From Elusimicrobiota bacterium (GTDB taxonomy: Bacteria; CAYTYR01; UBA6262; DAOVJB01), in NCBI GenBank assembly GCA_030673425.1, contig DAOVJB010000019.1, positions 1-13,025 on the forward strand: a stretch of 13,025 bases of DNA, written 5' to 3'. A program made the position numbers and the translations under genes. The notes beneath the pieces are model-generated. The model saw only the letters and a program-made list of their open reading frames with translations. It was not told where the DNA came from and made no database searches. This document shows positions 1 to 7,302 of the stretch, one piece after another. Each line of letters begins with the position of its first letter. Position 1 is the stretch's first letter.

Positions 1-273
1 AGTACATCTTCTAGCCTCATTATAAATTCCTCTAATTAATTTTGGTATATCATTAACTGAATTACCATAAATAACACCAGGGGTTTGGTTACCACGCATA
101 TCAAAATAAGTCGGCTTTAAACAATGATGACAGATATAAATATACTCCAATTTATGACCACTTAAGACCTCTTTAACATAAAACCCCAAATTTGAAGCCA
201 ATGGATTCCCACAGTATCCACAAACAAATTTTTTAGAACCAAGCATAGCTGTATTATTCCAAACTAATTCCAT
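1..273 (-). CDS. DUF4145-family protein, N-terminal part (runs off window edge)
   Basis: The first 91 codons of a gene that continues beyond position 1 are open. A strong AGGAGG lies six bases before the ATG and overlaps the ispA stop codon. Two CxxC pairs (C18/C21 and C48/C51) form a probable zinc ribbon, with HHCLKPTYFD around the second pair. This is followed by IPKLIRGIYNEARRC, which resembles the start of the DUF4145 helical domain (typically IP..I...Y.EAR.C). DUF4145 occurs alone and as a module in restriction and other defence-related proteins, but its biochemical role is not established. The stretch is about 32% G+C by my count, against roughly 40% in sampled neighbours, which suggests a later arrival. 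It lies 10 bases downstream of ispA, probably on the same transcript. The family assignment rests on motif memory; the missing C-terminus could carry a further domain. Confidence 0.72.
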   Translation of the reverse strand, partial: MELVWNNTAMLGSKKFVCGYCGNPLASNLGFYVKEVLSGHKLEYIYICHHCLKPTYFDMRGNQTPGVIYGNSVNDIPKLIRGIYNEARRCT

Positions 274-283
274 TTTTAGCCTC

Positions 284-1135
284 CTATTTCTTCCTCTTCG
301 CTACAAAATCTGCCAGTTGGTTTAACATCTTTGCTTTTCTGCCAAAAACTTTAAGTTCTTCTTTAGCCTGCTCTATAAGGCCAAAAGCAATTTCTCTTGA
401 ACCATTTATACCATAGATACCCGTATACGTGAAGTCCCCAAAAACTCCCTTATCCTGTTTTATATCTAATATATCATCAGTAATCTGAAAAGCCAAGCCT
501 AAATTTTGTCCATAATTCTCTAATGCCTTAACTTTACGCTTAGGCGCTTTTGCTGCCATAGCACCTGCCTTTAAGCAAACCTTAATAAGAGCCCCTGTCT
601 TATGAAGGTGAACATAATTTATAGCTTCCTCTTTTTTCTTATCAGTTTTAGTATGTAAACTTTCCTGTTCAACTAACTCTGCAACCTGTCCTCCGACCAT
701 TCCTTCCGTTCCTATGGCTTTGGCTACTTCTGATATAATATTACTTGAATACCCATAATTTGCCATGATCTCAAAAGCCCTGGTTAATAAAGCATCGCCG
801 GCCAGAACAGCTATCGCCTCGTTAAACCTCCTGTGACATGTCAATTTACCACGCCTGTATTCATCATTATCCATAGCGGGCAGGTCATCATGAATTAAAG
901 AATAGTTATGTATCATCTCGATGCTGCAGGCTAAAGGCAATACATCTTTCTGTTCCCCCCCGCAGACGTCATTTGCCATCAGAACCAAAATCGGACGAAG
1001 TCTCTTTCCTCCTGAAAAAACCGAATATCTCATAGCCTCATGAATAACTTTCGGATACTGACTTTTCAGAGGAAGACATTTATTAAGGGCCTTATCAATT
1101 ATCTTTGCTTTCTTACTTAAATATCCTTTTAGCAT
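284..1135 (-). CDS. ispA: Polyprenyl (farnesyl/geranylgeranyl) diphosphate synthase, IspA-like
   Basis: Trans-prenyltransferase that would condense IPP with allylic diphosphates in the cytoplasm, feeding quinone, carotenoid or undecaprenyl synthesis. Counting from an in-frame TTG at 1138, visible motifs are GGKRLRP (43-49), the first Asp-rich motif DDLPAMD (84-90), RRGKLTCHRRF, LAGDALL, the GGQ segment and the second Asp-rich motif DDILD (221-225). Compared with E. coli IspA, about 10 residues are missing after DKGVFG: the segment carrying the G-x-D and K-x-T-Y-P signature is replaced by DFTYT, so the conserved pyrophosphate-binding Lys is absent. The flanks stay in frame and well conserved. 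I chose the ATG at 1135, preceded by AAAGGATGA, over the adjacent TTG. The start is three bases from the permease stop, so translation is probably coupled to the ABC cassette. Family assignment is firm; activity and chain length are uncertain. Confidence 0.9.
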   Translation of the reverse strand: MLKGYLSKKAKIIDKALNKCLPLKSQYPKVIHEAMRYSVFSGGKRLRPILVLMANDVCGGEQKDVLPLACSIEMIHNYSLIHDDLPAMDNDEYRRGKLTCHRRFNEAIAVLAGDALLTRAFEIMANYGYSSNIISEVAKAIGTEGMVGGQVAELVEQESLHTKTDKKKEEAINYVHLHKTGALIKVCLKAGAMAAKAPKRKVKALENYGQNLGLAFQITDDILDIKQDKGVFGDFTYTGIYGINGSREIAFGLIEQAKEELKVFGRKAKMLNQLADFVAKRKK

Positions 1136-1138
1136 CAA

Positions 1139-1963
1139 TCATCCTTTTACTGCGCCGGCAAGATATCCTGAGCGCAAGTATTTCTGAAGTATATATGTAA
1201 CGAAAATCACAGGAATTGTTATTATCGTGGCATAAGAGGCCGTAAGGAACCAGTCCCCCCTGCTTATATAGTAATAGACCTGAAGGGGCATTGTCTTTTC
1301 CCTCAAGCATAAATATAAAGCATACGTAAATTCATCCCAGCTCATAAGCCATGAGAAAATCAGAGCCACGGAAATTCCCGGCAGCGCCAGAGGCAAAACC
1401 ACGTGTTTTAATACACCCAGCCTGCCGCAACCGTCCACCTGGGCTGCATCCTCTAAATCAGAAGGTATTGTCCGGTAAGTTCCTATCAATATCCATGCAG
1501 TAACAGGCAAAACTCTGATTAAGTGGGCCATGGTTAATCCAAGGTTGGTATCAAACAATCCCCACTTAATAAAATTGACTGCTATTGGAAGTGCTATCCC
1601 AACTTCAGGAAACATCCTTGTAAAAAAGAGGCTCAATATCATCGAATATCTGAGCGTTCTTGAAAGATGCGAAATAACATAGGCACCCGGAATAGATATC
1701 AGCAATGCCAGAAGAGCCGTTGTTGTAGCAACAATTATGCTTTTCTTTAATGGCTGCCATAATCTGCCGCTCTTAAATACATCTTTCCAGTGTCTGAATG
1801 TAACGTTCCGTATTAAAAAACCAGGCCTTTGGACCATTATATCTTCGGGCGGACTTAAAGAGACCTTAACCATTAAATATACGGGTAATATAACAAGCAC
1901 TGTAAAGAAAACTAAAAGCAATATTGAAAAGTACTTAAAGACCATATCAGACCTGCTTTTCAA
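1139..1963 (-). CDS. ABC transporter permease, MalG-type (CUT1 carbohydrate family)
   Basis: Inner-membrane permease subunit of a binding-protein-dependent importer, 274 residues, which is normal for MalG-like proteins. About six hydrophobic segments are visible, the first at roughly residues 10-33. The cytoplasmic EAA loop that docks onto the ATPase is at about 171-196 (EDAAQVDGCG ... HVVLPLALPG). The start is a TTG that overlaps the TGA stop of the preceding permease (TTGA). It is supported by AGGAGG seven bases upstream; the next ATG (1945) has a much weaker site. Together with the upstream permease and binding protein it forms a cassette with no ATPase gene in the window, so a shared MsiK/MalK-type ATPase encoded elsewhere is likely (inference). 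The substrate cannot be read from the sequence. Confidence 0.92.
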   Translation of the reverse strand: MKSRSDMVFKYFSILLLVFFTVLVILPVYLMVKVSLSPPEDIMVQRPGFLIRNVTFRHWKDVFKSGRLWQPLKKSIIVATTTALLALLISIPGAYVISHLSRTLRYSMILSLFFTRMFPEVGIALPIAVNFIKWGLFDTNLGLTMAHLIRVLPVTAWILIGTYRTIPSDLEDAAQVDGCGRLGVLKHVVLPLALPGISVALIFSWLMSWDEFTYALYLCLREKTMPLQVYYYISRGDWFLTASYATIITIPVIFVTYILQKYLRSGYLAGAVKG

Positions 1964-2820
1964 TACTGCACCTCCTTTGTCCCGGTCATCTTAAGATAAG
2001 CAATAATGGTTAGGAGTATCATAACCATAAGAATGGTAGCACCGGCACTGGAGGTATAAGGATTCGCATAATCATAATATTCAAAATAAGCGTAGGTGGA
2101 TAAAACCCTGGTATGCCTGCCTACCAAAATCAAAGGCAGGTCAAATATCCTGAATATATCTATTCCCCTTATTACCAAAGCCATGGTAATAGCGGGTTTA
2201 AGTAGAGGTAGTGTTATATGCTTAAATCTCTTCCATGCGCCTGCCCCGTCAATCCGGGCAGCCTCATATAATTGCTCAGGTATAGTTTCAAGTCCTGCTA
2301 AGAGTATAAGCATAACAAGCGGGGTAACTTTCCACATATCAGCGACAACTATAGTCATCAGGGTTTTAATCCCGCCACCGGCCCAGTCTACAGCATGCTC
2401 AACAACCCCAAGCTTAAGAAGAAAGGAATTAAGATACCCACTCGTATCAAATATATACCGCATATTCGTTGCGGCTACTACAGTCGGAACGCCCAAAGGC
2501 AGAAGCATTATAGCCCTGAAGATGCCTCTCCCCTTAAAGTTTCTATAAAGAATAAGGGCAACCAACAGACCTATTGTCAATTCTAATGTAATCCCTACCC
2601 CCGCAACAAAACAGGTATTAAAAAAAGCTTCCTTGAACTGGAAGTGAGTGAAAATATATTTATAATTTACTAACGTGGGGAAATGAAGAGTAAACTTATC
2701 CTGAAAACTCATATATACAGCATATATAACAGGGGCTAAGGTAAACCCCAATATATATATTAATAATGGGGTAATCAATAAAATTTCAAGCCAGCTTTTT
2801 TTGAGTTTTCTGAAACTCAT
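1960..2820 (-). CDS. ABC transporter permease, MalF-type (CUT1 carbohydrate family)
   Basis: Partner permease of the importer, 286 residues. It has an N-terminal membrane segment at about residues 10-35, roughly five further hydrophobic segments, and a well-formed EAA loop at about 186-209 (YEAARIDGAGAWKRF ... TLPLLKP). It lacks the long periplasmic P2 loop and extra N-terminal helices of E. coli MalF, and so resembles the compact permeases of the sugar/glycerol-phosphate class (MalF/UgpA/LacF type). The ATG lies nine bases after the binding-protein stop with only a modest purine tract before it. Its stop codon overlaps the TTG start of the next permease by four bases, typical of coupled heterodimer subunits. 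Function as an importer half is secure; the sugar specificity is not known. Confidence 0.92.
   Translation of the reverse strand: MSFRKLKKSWLEILLITPLLIYILGFTLAPVIYAVYMSFQDKFTLHFPTLVNYKYIFTHFQFKEAFFNTCFVAGVGITLELTIGLLVALILYRNFKGRGIFRAIMLLPLGVPTVVAATNMRYIFDTSGYLNSFLLKLGVVEHAVDWAGGGIKTLMTIVVADMWKVTPLVMLILLAGLETIPEQLYEAARIDGAGAWKRFKHITLPLLKPAITMALVIRGIDIFRIFDLPLILVGRHTRVLSTYAYFEYYDYANPYTSSAGATILMVMILLTIIAYLKMTGTKEVQY
1971..1976 (-). promoter_or_regulatory. Shine-Dalgarno that fixes the TTG start of the MalG-type permease
   Basis: AGGAGG on the minus strand, seven bases before TTG at 1963. It is a near-perfect ribosome site lying within the end of the upstream permease gene, and it decides the non-ATG start over the internal ATG at 1945. 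Confidence 0.8.
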
Positions 2821-2829
2821 TTTTCTCTT

Positions 2830-4050
2830 CTAATCTTTTTTGTATTTCCCTATCGTCTCCTGCATCTTCCTGCTATATTCATCCAATACCGGCTTTACCT
2901 TTTCGCCTTTAATCACGATTCTTGTAAATGCATCATTAAGTAACCCGTCAAACTCACTCCAGTAACTAACATTCTTGCGGAAGATACCGTGTTTTAACGC
3001 TTCTGTTACGGATTCAAAATGAGGAACTAACCAGCCTTCTACCTTACCTGATGCATCATCTCTTATTGAAGGCCAGGCTAACTTTGCCATTAATATCTCC
3101 TGCACTTCTTTGGAATGCAAAAAAGATATATATTTTAATGCGAGTCTTTTATTGGGAGACCCTTTAGGAATACCTACGACCTCGCCTCCTATAATATGGA
3201 CTTCTTTCTCAGGCCCTTCCCATCCGCCATAAGTCTTAAGCCACTTTTTATTCCAGTCTTTTACTATTATAGGTACACCAAAAGGCCAGTTTTGCCCTAT
3301 ATACGCCACTTCTTTTGCGATAAATTCATTAGTAGTGTCCCACTTTGCTTTCTTTGAATCCGGATGACAGTAACTCCATAGCTCCTGCAAAAACTCAAAT
3401 GTTGCAACACAACCTTTATCATTAAAAGAAAATGGATCTCCTCCTGCTGAGGCTATCCATTCATAAAGCTGGGCTGTTGTGGGAGCACCTCCGCTCGCCT
3501 TGAACAAAATCCTCCCCATACCTTCTTGGGCATGAAATCTCTTAGCTACTTCAAGAAGCTCATCCCAGTTCTTTGGAGGATTTAATTTATATTTTTCAAA
3601 TTTAAGAGGATTGTAATAAACAATCTGTACATTGGGACGATACGGCATGAAATATAACTTATTACTAAAAACCCCGGCTTCAACTAATGCGGGGAGAACA
3701 TTCTCCGGAATCTGCCCTCTGTATCTTGAGAGGTCCTCAACCACGCCCAGATCAACAAGTTCCGCCAGGCGCATATTATCCTGGCAGAATACATCTATTT
3801 CTACTCTACCTGCTTTTACCATCCCCTTAAGTACTTTACCTAAATCCGCCGCTTCTACAGTATAGGCATCTACCTTTATACCGTATCTCCTCTGGAACAT
3901 AGGCCATATATCTTCTTTCATCACCTTCCATTCAGCTTCACTTAAAGCCGTGGTAACAGTGATGACCTGGTCCCTGCCGGCACCCCAGGCTGACAAATAA
4001 CCTGCTATTAAAAATAAACTTATAAATAGAGGACAGAATATCTTTTTCAT
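2830..4050 (-). CDS. ABC transporter extracellular solute-binding protein (carbohydrate type)
   Basis: Secreted periplasmic binding protein of 406 residues, the usual length for family 1 sugar-binding proteins. The N-terminus (MKKIFCPLFISLFLIAGY) is a Sec signal peptide with likely cleavage near residues 23-25. There is no lipobox Cys at the cleavage region, so a soluble periplasmic protein is more likely than a lipoprotein. Family-like features in the mature part include the ITVTTALSE first strand, PYRPNVQIVYYNP after the first lobe, PKNWDELLEVAKRF, and the late GIPKGSPNKRLALKYISFL segment. An in-frame codon would allow a start at 4116, but that would bury the signal peptide and overlap xseB. 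The ATG at 4050 has AGGAG six bases upstream. The gene opens the importer cassette, 58 bases after xseB. The ligand is unknown. Confidence 0.93.
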   Translation of the reverse strand: MKKIFCPLFISLFLIAGYLSAWGAGRDQVITVTTALSEAEWKVMKEDIWPMFQRRYGIKVDAYTVEAADLGKVLKGMVKAGRVEIDVFCQDNMRLAELVDLGVVEDLSRYRGQIPENVLPALVEAGVFSNKLYFMPYRPNVQIVYYNPLKFEKYKLNPPKNWDELLEVAKRFHAQEGMGRILFKASGGAPTTAQLYEWIASAGGDPFSFNDKGCVATFEFLQELWSYCHPDSKKAKWDTTNEFIAKEVAYIGQNWPFGVPIIVKDWNKKWLKTYGGWEGPEKEVHIIGGEVVGIPKGSPNKRLALKYISFLHSKEVQEILMAKLAWPSIRDDASGKVEGWLVPHFESVTEALKHGIFRKNVSYWSEFDGLLNDAFTRIVIKGEKVKPVLDEYSRKMQETIGKYKKD

Positions 4051-4056
4051 CTTACA

Positions 4057-4061
4057 CTCCT
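4057..4061 (-). promoter_or_regulatory. Ribosome binding site fixing the start of the solute-binding protein
   Basis: AGGAG on the minus strand, six bases before the ATG at 4050. It places the signal peptide at the N-terminus and rules out the 22-codon upstream extension. Confidence 0.75.
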
Positions 4062-4108
4062 GTATAAAAAAGACGTTTCTTGAAAAACTTAAATAAAAAC
4101 TATTCCTC

Positions 4109-4351
4109 TCATTCATCCTTCAGTTCAAAAGGTCTTTTTGTAATCTTACCCTCTTTTGTCTTTGTTAAAATCTCTATTTTCTTTTCTGCTTCTTCCAGCT
4201 TCTTTGCACAGAGCCTTGATAACTGGATTCCTTCCTCAAATATTTTAAGTGAATTATCAAGAGATACTTCTCCTTCTTCAAGTTGTGTTACTATCTTCTC
4301 AAGTTTTCCTAATGCGTCCTCAAATTTTGTTTCTGATTTTTTAGCCATCAT
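4109..4351 (-). CDS. xseB: Exodeoxyribonuclease VII small subunit
   Basis: An 80-residue small subunit that binds several-fold to the XseA C-terminal helices to make exonuclease VII, which degrades single-stranded DNA from both ends. The signature is clear: KFEDALGKLEKIVTQLEEGE, then SLDNSLKIFEEGIQL, then CAKKLEEAEKKIEIL; the whole is a two-helix coiled coil followed by a short charged tail. The first ATG overlaps the xseA TGA (ATGA). A second ATG directly follows at 4348 with GAGGTG at better spacing, so the true start may be one codon later. In many bacteria xseB is followed directly by ispA; here a three-gene ABC importer comes in between. Confidence 0.95.
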   Translation of the reverse strand: MMAKKSETKFEDALGKLEKIVTQLEEGEVSLDNSLKIFEEGIQLSRLCAKKLEEAEKKIEILTKTKEGKITKRPFELKDE

Positions 4352-5574
4352 TTCACCTCTTGTTTTTCTTCTACAGTAGAGATTATCTCTCCCTTATACA
4401 ATTTTATCTTTAGCCTGTCTCCTAAAGAAATATTCCCTGTATCCTTTAATATCTTATTTTCGGGCAGTTTATAGGTAACACTGTAACCCCTCCCAAGAAT
4501 AGCGAGCGGGTTAAGCACGGTTAATTTTTCGGCAAAAAGATTGAACGTGCCTCTTTGGATTTCTATAAAGCGGGTAATTGTTTGGGTTATTCGGTCCGTT
4601 AAATTATCCAGCTCCTGCTGGAGTTGGTTTACTAATTCAAAAGGTTTCCTGAAAATTATACTATCTTTCGCTCTTTGAAAGCGGCTTTTATAGCTCTGGA
4701 AAATATACCTTAAATTATTCTCGAGCCTGCTCCTGTATGATCGGATGGTATTAACAAGTTCCTGTTTGTTCTGCACTACTAACTCTGCTGCCGCGGAGGG
4801 AGTTGCCGCACGCTTATCAGCTACAAAATCACTGATGGTAAAATCTATTTCATGGCCTACCGCGGATATGACAGGCAGACGTGAGTTATATATTGCCCTG
4901 GCAACTTCCTCTTCATTAAAAGCACAGAGGTCCTCCAGGGAACCTCCTCCTCTGCCTATAATTAAGACATCAAGTTCAGGGAAATTTTTGTTCATCTCGC
5001 CTATTGCTTTAACTATTTCTCCCGGCGCTTCATCACCTTGAACCCTGACAGGATTAATGAGTATCTCAACATTAGCAAATCTCCGGCCGATAACACTTAG
5101 TATATCCCTGATAGCAGCCCCTGTCGGAGACGTAATTACTCCTATTTTCTGGGGCAGGAGGGGAATAGGACGTTTACGGTCCTCATCAAACAGCCCCTCT
5201 TTTAAGAGTCTCTCCTTAAGCTGTTCAAAGGCTAACTGTAACGCTCCTTTTCCTGCCGGTTCCATTTCGTAAACCGTTACCTGGTATTGACCGCGTTTAA
5301 GAAAAATAGTGAGCTTGCCCCTGATGAGTACATTCATCCCGTCTTCAGGTAAAAACCTTAGCTGGCTTGCTATATTCTTATACATAACAGCACTGATTTG
5401 TGCTTCCTCATCCTTTAAGCTGAAATACATGGTTCCTGTAGTATGAAACTTAAAGTTAGAAATCTCCCCTTCCAGCCATATATTGGAAAAACTCGCCTCC
5501 AGGACATCTTTAACTATCTTATTTATTTCGCTTATCTTATAGACACGCTTTTCGTTAAACATGTTTATATCCAT
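4348..5574 (-). CDS. xseA: Exodeoxyribonuclease VII large subunit
   Basis: Catalytic subunit of exonuclease VII, 408 residues, close to the normal length. An N-terminal OB-fold for ssDNA spans about residues 10-105 (WLEGEISNF ... GTMYFSLKD). The catalytic domain carries TSPTGAAIRD (148-157), GRGGGSLEDL (207-216) and the conserved HEIDFTISDFVAD (241-253) followed by RAATPSAAAE. A long helical region binds XseB copies, and the C-terminus has the typical NPLAILGRGYS motif (355-365). The start is somewhat ambiguous: the ATG at 5574 has no good ribosome site, while the ATG four codons downstream (5562) is preceded by GGAT. It lies seven bases after the folD stop and overlaps xseB by four bases. 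Confidence 0.96.
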   Translation of the reverse strand: MDINMFNEKRVYKISEINKIVKDVLEASFSNIWLEGEISNFKFHTTGTMYFSLKDEEAQISAVMYKNIASQLRFLPEDGMNVLIRGKLTIFLKRGQYQVTVYEMEPAGKGALQLAFEQLKERLLKEGLFDEDRKRPIPLLPQKIGVITSPTGAAIRDILSVIGRRFANVEILINPVRVQGDEAPGEIVKAIGEMNKNFPELDVLIIGRGGGSLEDLCAFNEEEVARAIYNSRLPVISAVGHEIDFTISDFVADKRAATPSAAAELVVQNKQELVNTIRSYRSRLENNLRYIFQSYKSRFQRAKDSIIFRKPFELVNQLQQELDNLTDRITQTITRFIEIQRGTFNLFAEKLTVLNPLAILGRGYSVTYKLPENKILKDTGNISLGDRLKIKLYKGEIISTVEEKQEVK

Positions 5575-5581
5575 ATATTTA

Positions 5582-6433
5582 TTATTTTACTTGTTCTTTA
5601 TATGCTTTGATTGTATTGGCAAGGAGCATTGTTACTGTCATTGGTCCTACCCCGCCGGGAACAGGTGTAATAAAGGATGCCTTTTGGGATACTGCCTTAA
5701 AATCAACATCACCTACAAGCTTTCCCTCAAGCCTATTGGTTCCAACATCAATCACTACCGCCTGATCTTTAATCATATCCCCGGTGATCATATATGCTTT
5801 TCCTGCAGCAGCAATAATGATATCAGCTTCCCTGGTAACCGAAGGCAAATCCACTGTCCTTGTATGGCAAATAGTTACCGTAGCATGGTTGTGCATCATG
5901 AGGATAGCCATGGGTTTTCCTACCATGTTGCTTCTGCCTACAACTACAGCGCGCTTGCCTTTTAACTCAATTTTTTCTCTTTTGAATAACTCCATTATCC
6001 CAAGAGGCGTACAGGGAATAAACTTTGGGATTCCTAACAGCAAATTACCTAAGTTTACAGAATGAAGACCGTCTACATCTTTTCTGACATCAATAGTCTC
6101 AATTACAGAGCGGGCGTTGATATGTTCGGGAAGGGGTAATTGCACGAGGATAGCGTGAATCTTGTTATCATTATTCAATTGTCTGATAACATCTTTAAGC
6201 TCTTCTTCTTTTATAGCCCCGGAAAGTAAAATCTGTTTCGCATAAATACCTATTTTTTCACAAGCCTTCCTTTTCATCCTGACATATACCTGTGAGGCAG
6301 GATTTTCACCTACTAAAATAACGGCTAGACCAGGCGGAAATTTCTTCTTATCAACCAGTTGATGTGTTTCCTCCTGCATTTCCTCCTGCATTGCATCAGC
6401 AATCGCTCTACCATTAATTATTCTTGCAGTCAT
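5582..6433 (-). CDS. folD: Bifunctional methylenetetrahydrofolate dehydrogenase / methenyltetrahydrofolate cyclohydrolase
   Basis: Cytoplasmic one-carbon enzyme interconverting 5,10-methylene-THF, 5,10-methenyl-THF and 10-formyl-THF with NADP. Its 283 residues match the family. Visible motifs: GENPASQVYVRMKRKA, with Tyr50 and the catalytic Lys54 at the same numbers as in E. coli FolD; LVQLPLP (96-102); KDVDGLH; PCTPLGIMEL; the nucleotide-binding VVVGRSNMVGKP; VIDVGTNR; and PVPGGVGPMTVTML near the end. The ATG at 6433 has GAGGAGG about five bases upstream. It lies 33 bases after ymdB and seven bases before xseA. Together with the 5-formyl-THF cyclo-ligase gene at 8853-9428 it gives this operon a folate branch. 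Confidence 0.97.
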   Translation of the reverse strand: MTARIINGRAIADAMQEEMQEETHQLVDKKKFPPGLAVILVGENPASQVYVRMKRKACEKIGIYAKQILLSGAIKEEELKDVIRQLNNDNKIHAILVQLPLPEHINARSVIETIDVRKDVDGLHSVNLGNLLLGIPKFIPCTPLGIMELFKREKIELKGKRAVVVGRSNMVGKPMAILMMHNHATVTICHTRTVDLPSVTREADIIIAAAGKAYMITGDMIKDQAVVIDVGTNRLEGKLVGDVDFKAVSQKASFITPVPGGVGPMTVTMLLANTIKAYKEQVK

Positions 6434-6466
6434 ATATCCCTCCTCAGTAAAGGGAATTTTAACGTA

Positions 6467-7240
6467 TTACTTATTCTGTATCCTTTTTATACTTCTCGCC
6501 TTACCGCTTGCCTCATCTATATCTATAACTACACCCGCCAGAACAACGTTATCTGTTGCTGGTTCAAACCTGACAGGCATCTGAGTCAGAAAACGCTGAA
6601 TAGCAATCTCTTTTTTTATACCAATAACGGAATTAAGTGACCCTGTTATGCCGATGTCAGTAATATATGCGGTCCCACCGGGTAATATACGCTCATCAGC
6701 CGTAGGTATATGGGTATGGGTTCCTACAACAGCACTTACTCTGCCGTCAAGATACCAACCCATCGCGGTTTTTTCTGAGGTCACCTCTGCATGCATATCC
6801 ACTATTATAATGTTGGTCTGTTTTTTTAACCCATCAATAATTTTGTCTGCTGTTCTGAAAGGACAATCAATCTGGGCCATATATACGCGCCCGCACAAGT
6901 TAATAATCCCGACTTTTAGTCCCTTATCAAACGTGAAGACACCATACCCTTGTCCCGGTACACCAGCAGGATAATTAGCAGGACGGATGAGTCTCTCATC
7001 ATTAATTATATCTAGTATTTCCTTCCTGTCCCAGACATGATTACCCATAGTGATAATATCAATGCCAGCAGAATAAAGTTGACTGGCGATCTTAGGAGTA
7101 ATGCCAAATCCGCCGGCGGCATTTTCACCGTTTGCTATACATAAATCGATTTTATGCTCTCCTTTAATCTCCGACAATAACTCTCTTGTGACTCTTCTTC
7201 CCGGCTCGCCAAAAATATCAGCAATCATCAGTACCTGCAT
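6467..7240 (-). CDS. ymdB: YmdB-type metallophosphoesterase (cyclic-nucleotide phosphodiesterase family, TIGR00282)
   Basis: A 257-residue di-metal phosphoesterase. The metal-ligand pattern of the YmdB family is intact: D8 in ADIFGEPGR, E39/N40 in NGENAAGGFG, N67/H68 in MGNHVWD, H150 in VDMHAE, and H175/H177 in GTHTHIPTAD, followed by the diagnostic TAYITDIGITG. In Bacillus subtilis YmdB hydrolyses 2',3'- and 3',5'-cyclic nucleotides, affects biofilm and motility, and is encoded next to rny, as here. It follows rny by 55 bases, has GAGGAG eight bases before its ATG, and precedes folD. Family and position are secure; the physiological substrate here is inferred. Confidence 0.94.
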   Translation of the reverse strand: MQVLMIADIFGEPGRRVTRELLSEIKGEHKIDLCIANGENAAGGFGITPKIASQLYSAGIDIITMGNHVWDRKEILDIINDERLIRPANYPAGVPGQGYGVFTFDKGLKVGIINLCGRVYMAQIDCPFRTADKIIDGLKKQTNIIIVDMHAEVTSEKTAMGWYLDGRVSAVVGTHTHIPTADERILPGGTAYITDIGITGSLNSVIGIKKEIAIQRFLTQMPVRFEPATDNVVLAGVVIDIDEASGKARSIKRIQNK

Positions 7241-7267
7241 AAAATTATCTCCTCTAAGTTTATAATA

Positions 7268-7302
7268 CTATTTGCTATTTGCCATACGCCATTTGCTATT
7301 TG
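7268..7302. repeat. Tandem array of five 7-base units overlapping the rny stop codon
   Basis: On the plus strand the units read CTATTTG, CTATTTG, CCATACG, CCATTTG, CTATTTG in uninterrupted phase. The last unit (7296-7302) contains the rny stop: its complement supplies AAA TAG. The remaining units fill most of the gap between rny and ymdB. This is low-copy, degenerate tandem repetition; no function is evident. Confidence 0.75.

Noticed and set aside
4051-4108. Promoter for the ABC cassette in the xseB-to-binding-protein gap
   Set aside because: The gap is AT-rich and has a TATACA, but I could not pair it with a -35 at acceptable spacing.
4051-4116. N-terminal extension of the solute-binding protein to 4116
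   Set aside because: It overlaps xseB and would put 22 residues ahead of a clear signal peptide; the ATG at 4050 has a good ribosome site.
4745-5272. Plus-strand open frames opposite xseA and other genes
   Set aside because: They mirror strongly conserved minus-strand genes, have no recognisable motifs or ribosome sites, and are antisense shadows.
6367-6390. Perfect 12-base tandem duplication in folD coding MQEE twice
   Set aside because: FolD has the same length and residue numbering as E. coli up to Lys54, so it is not an insertion; the repeat in a charged helix is probably coincidental.
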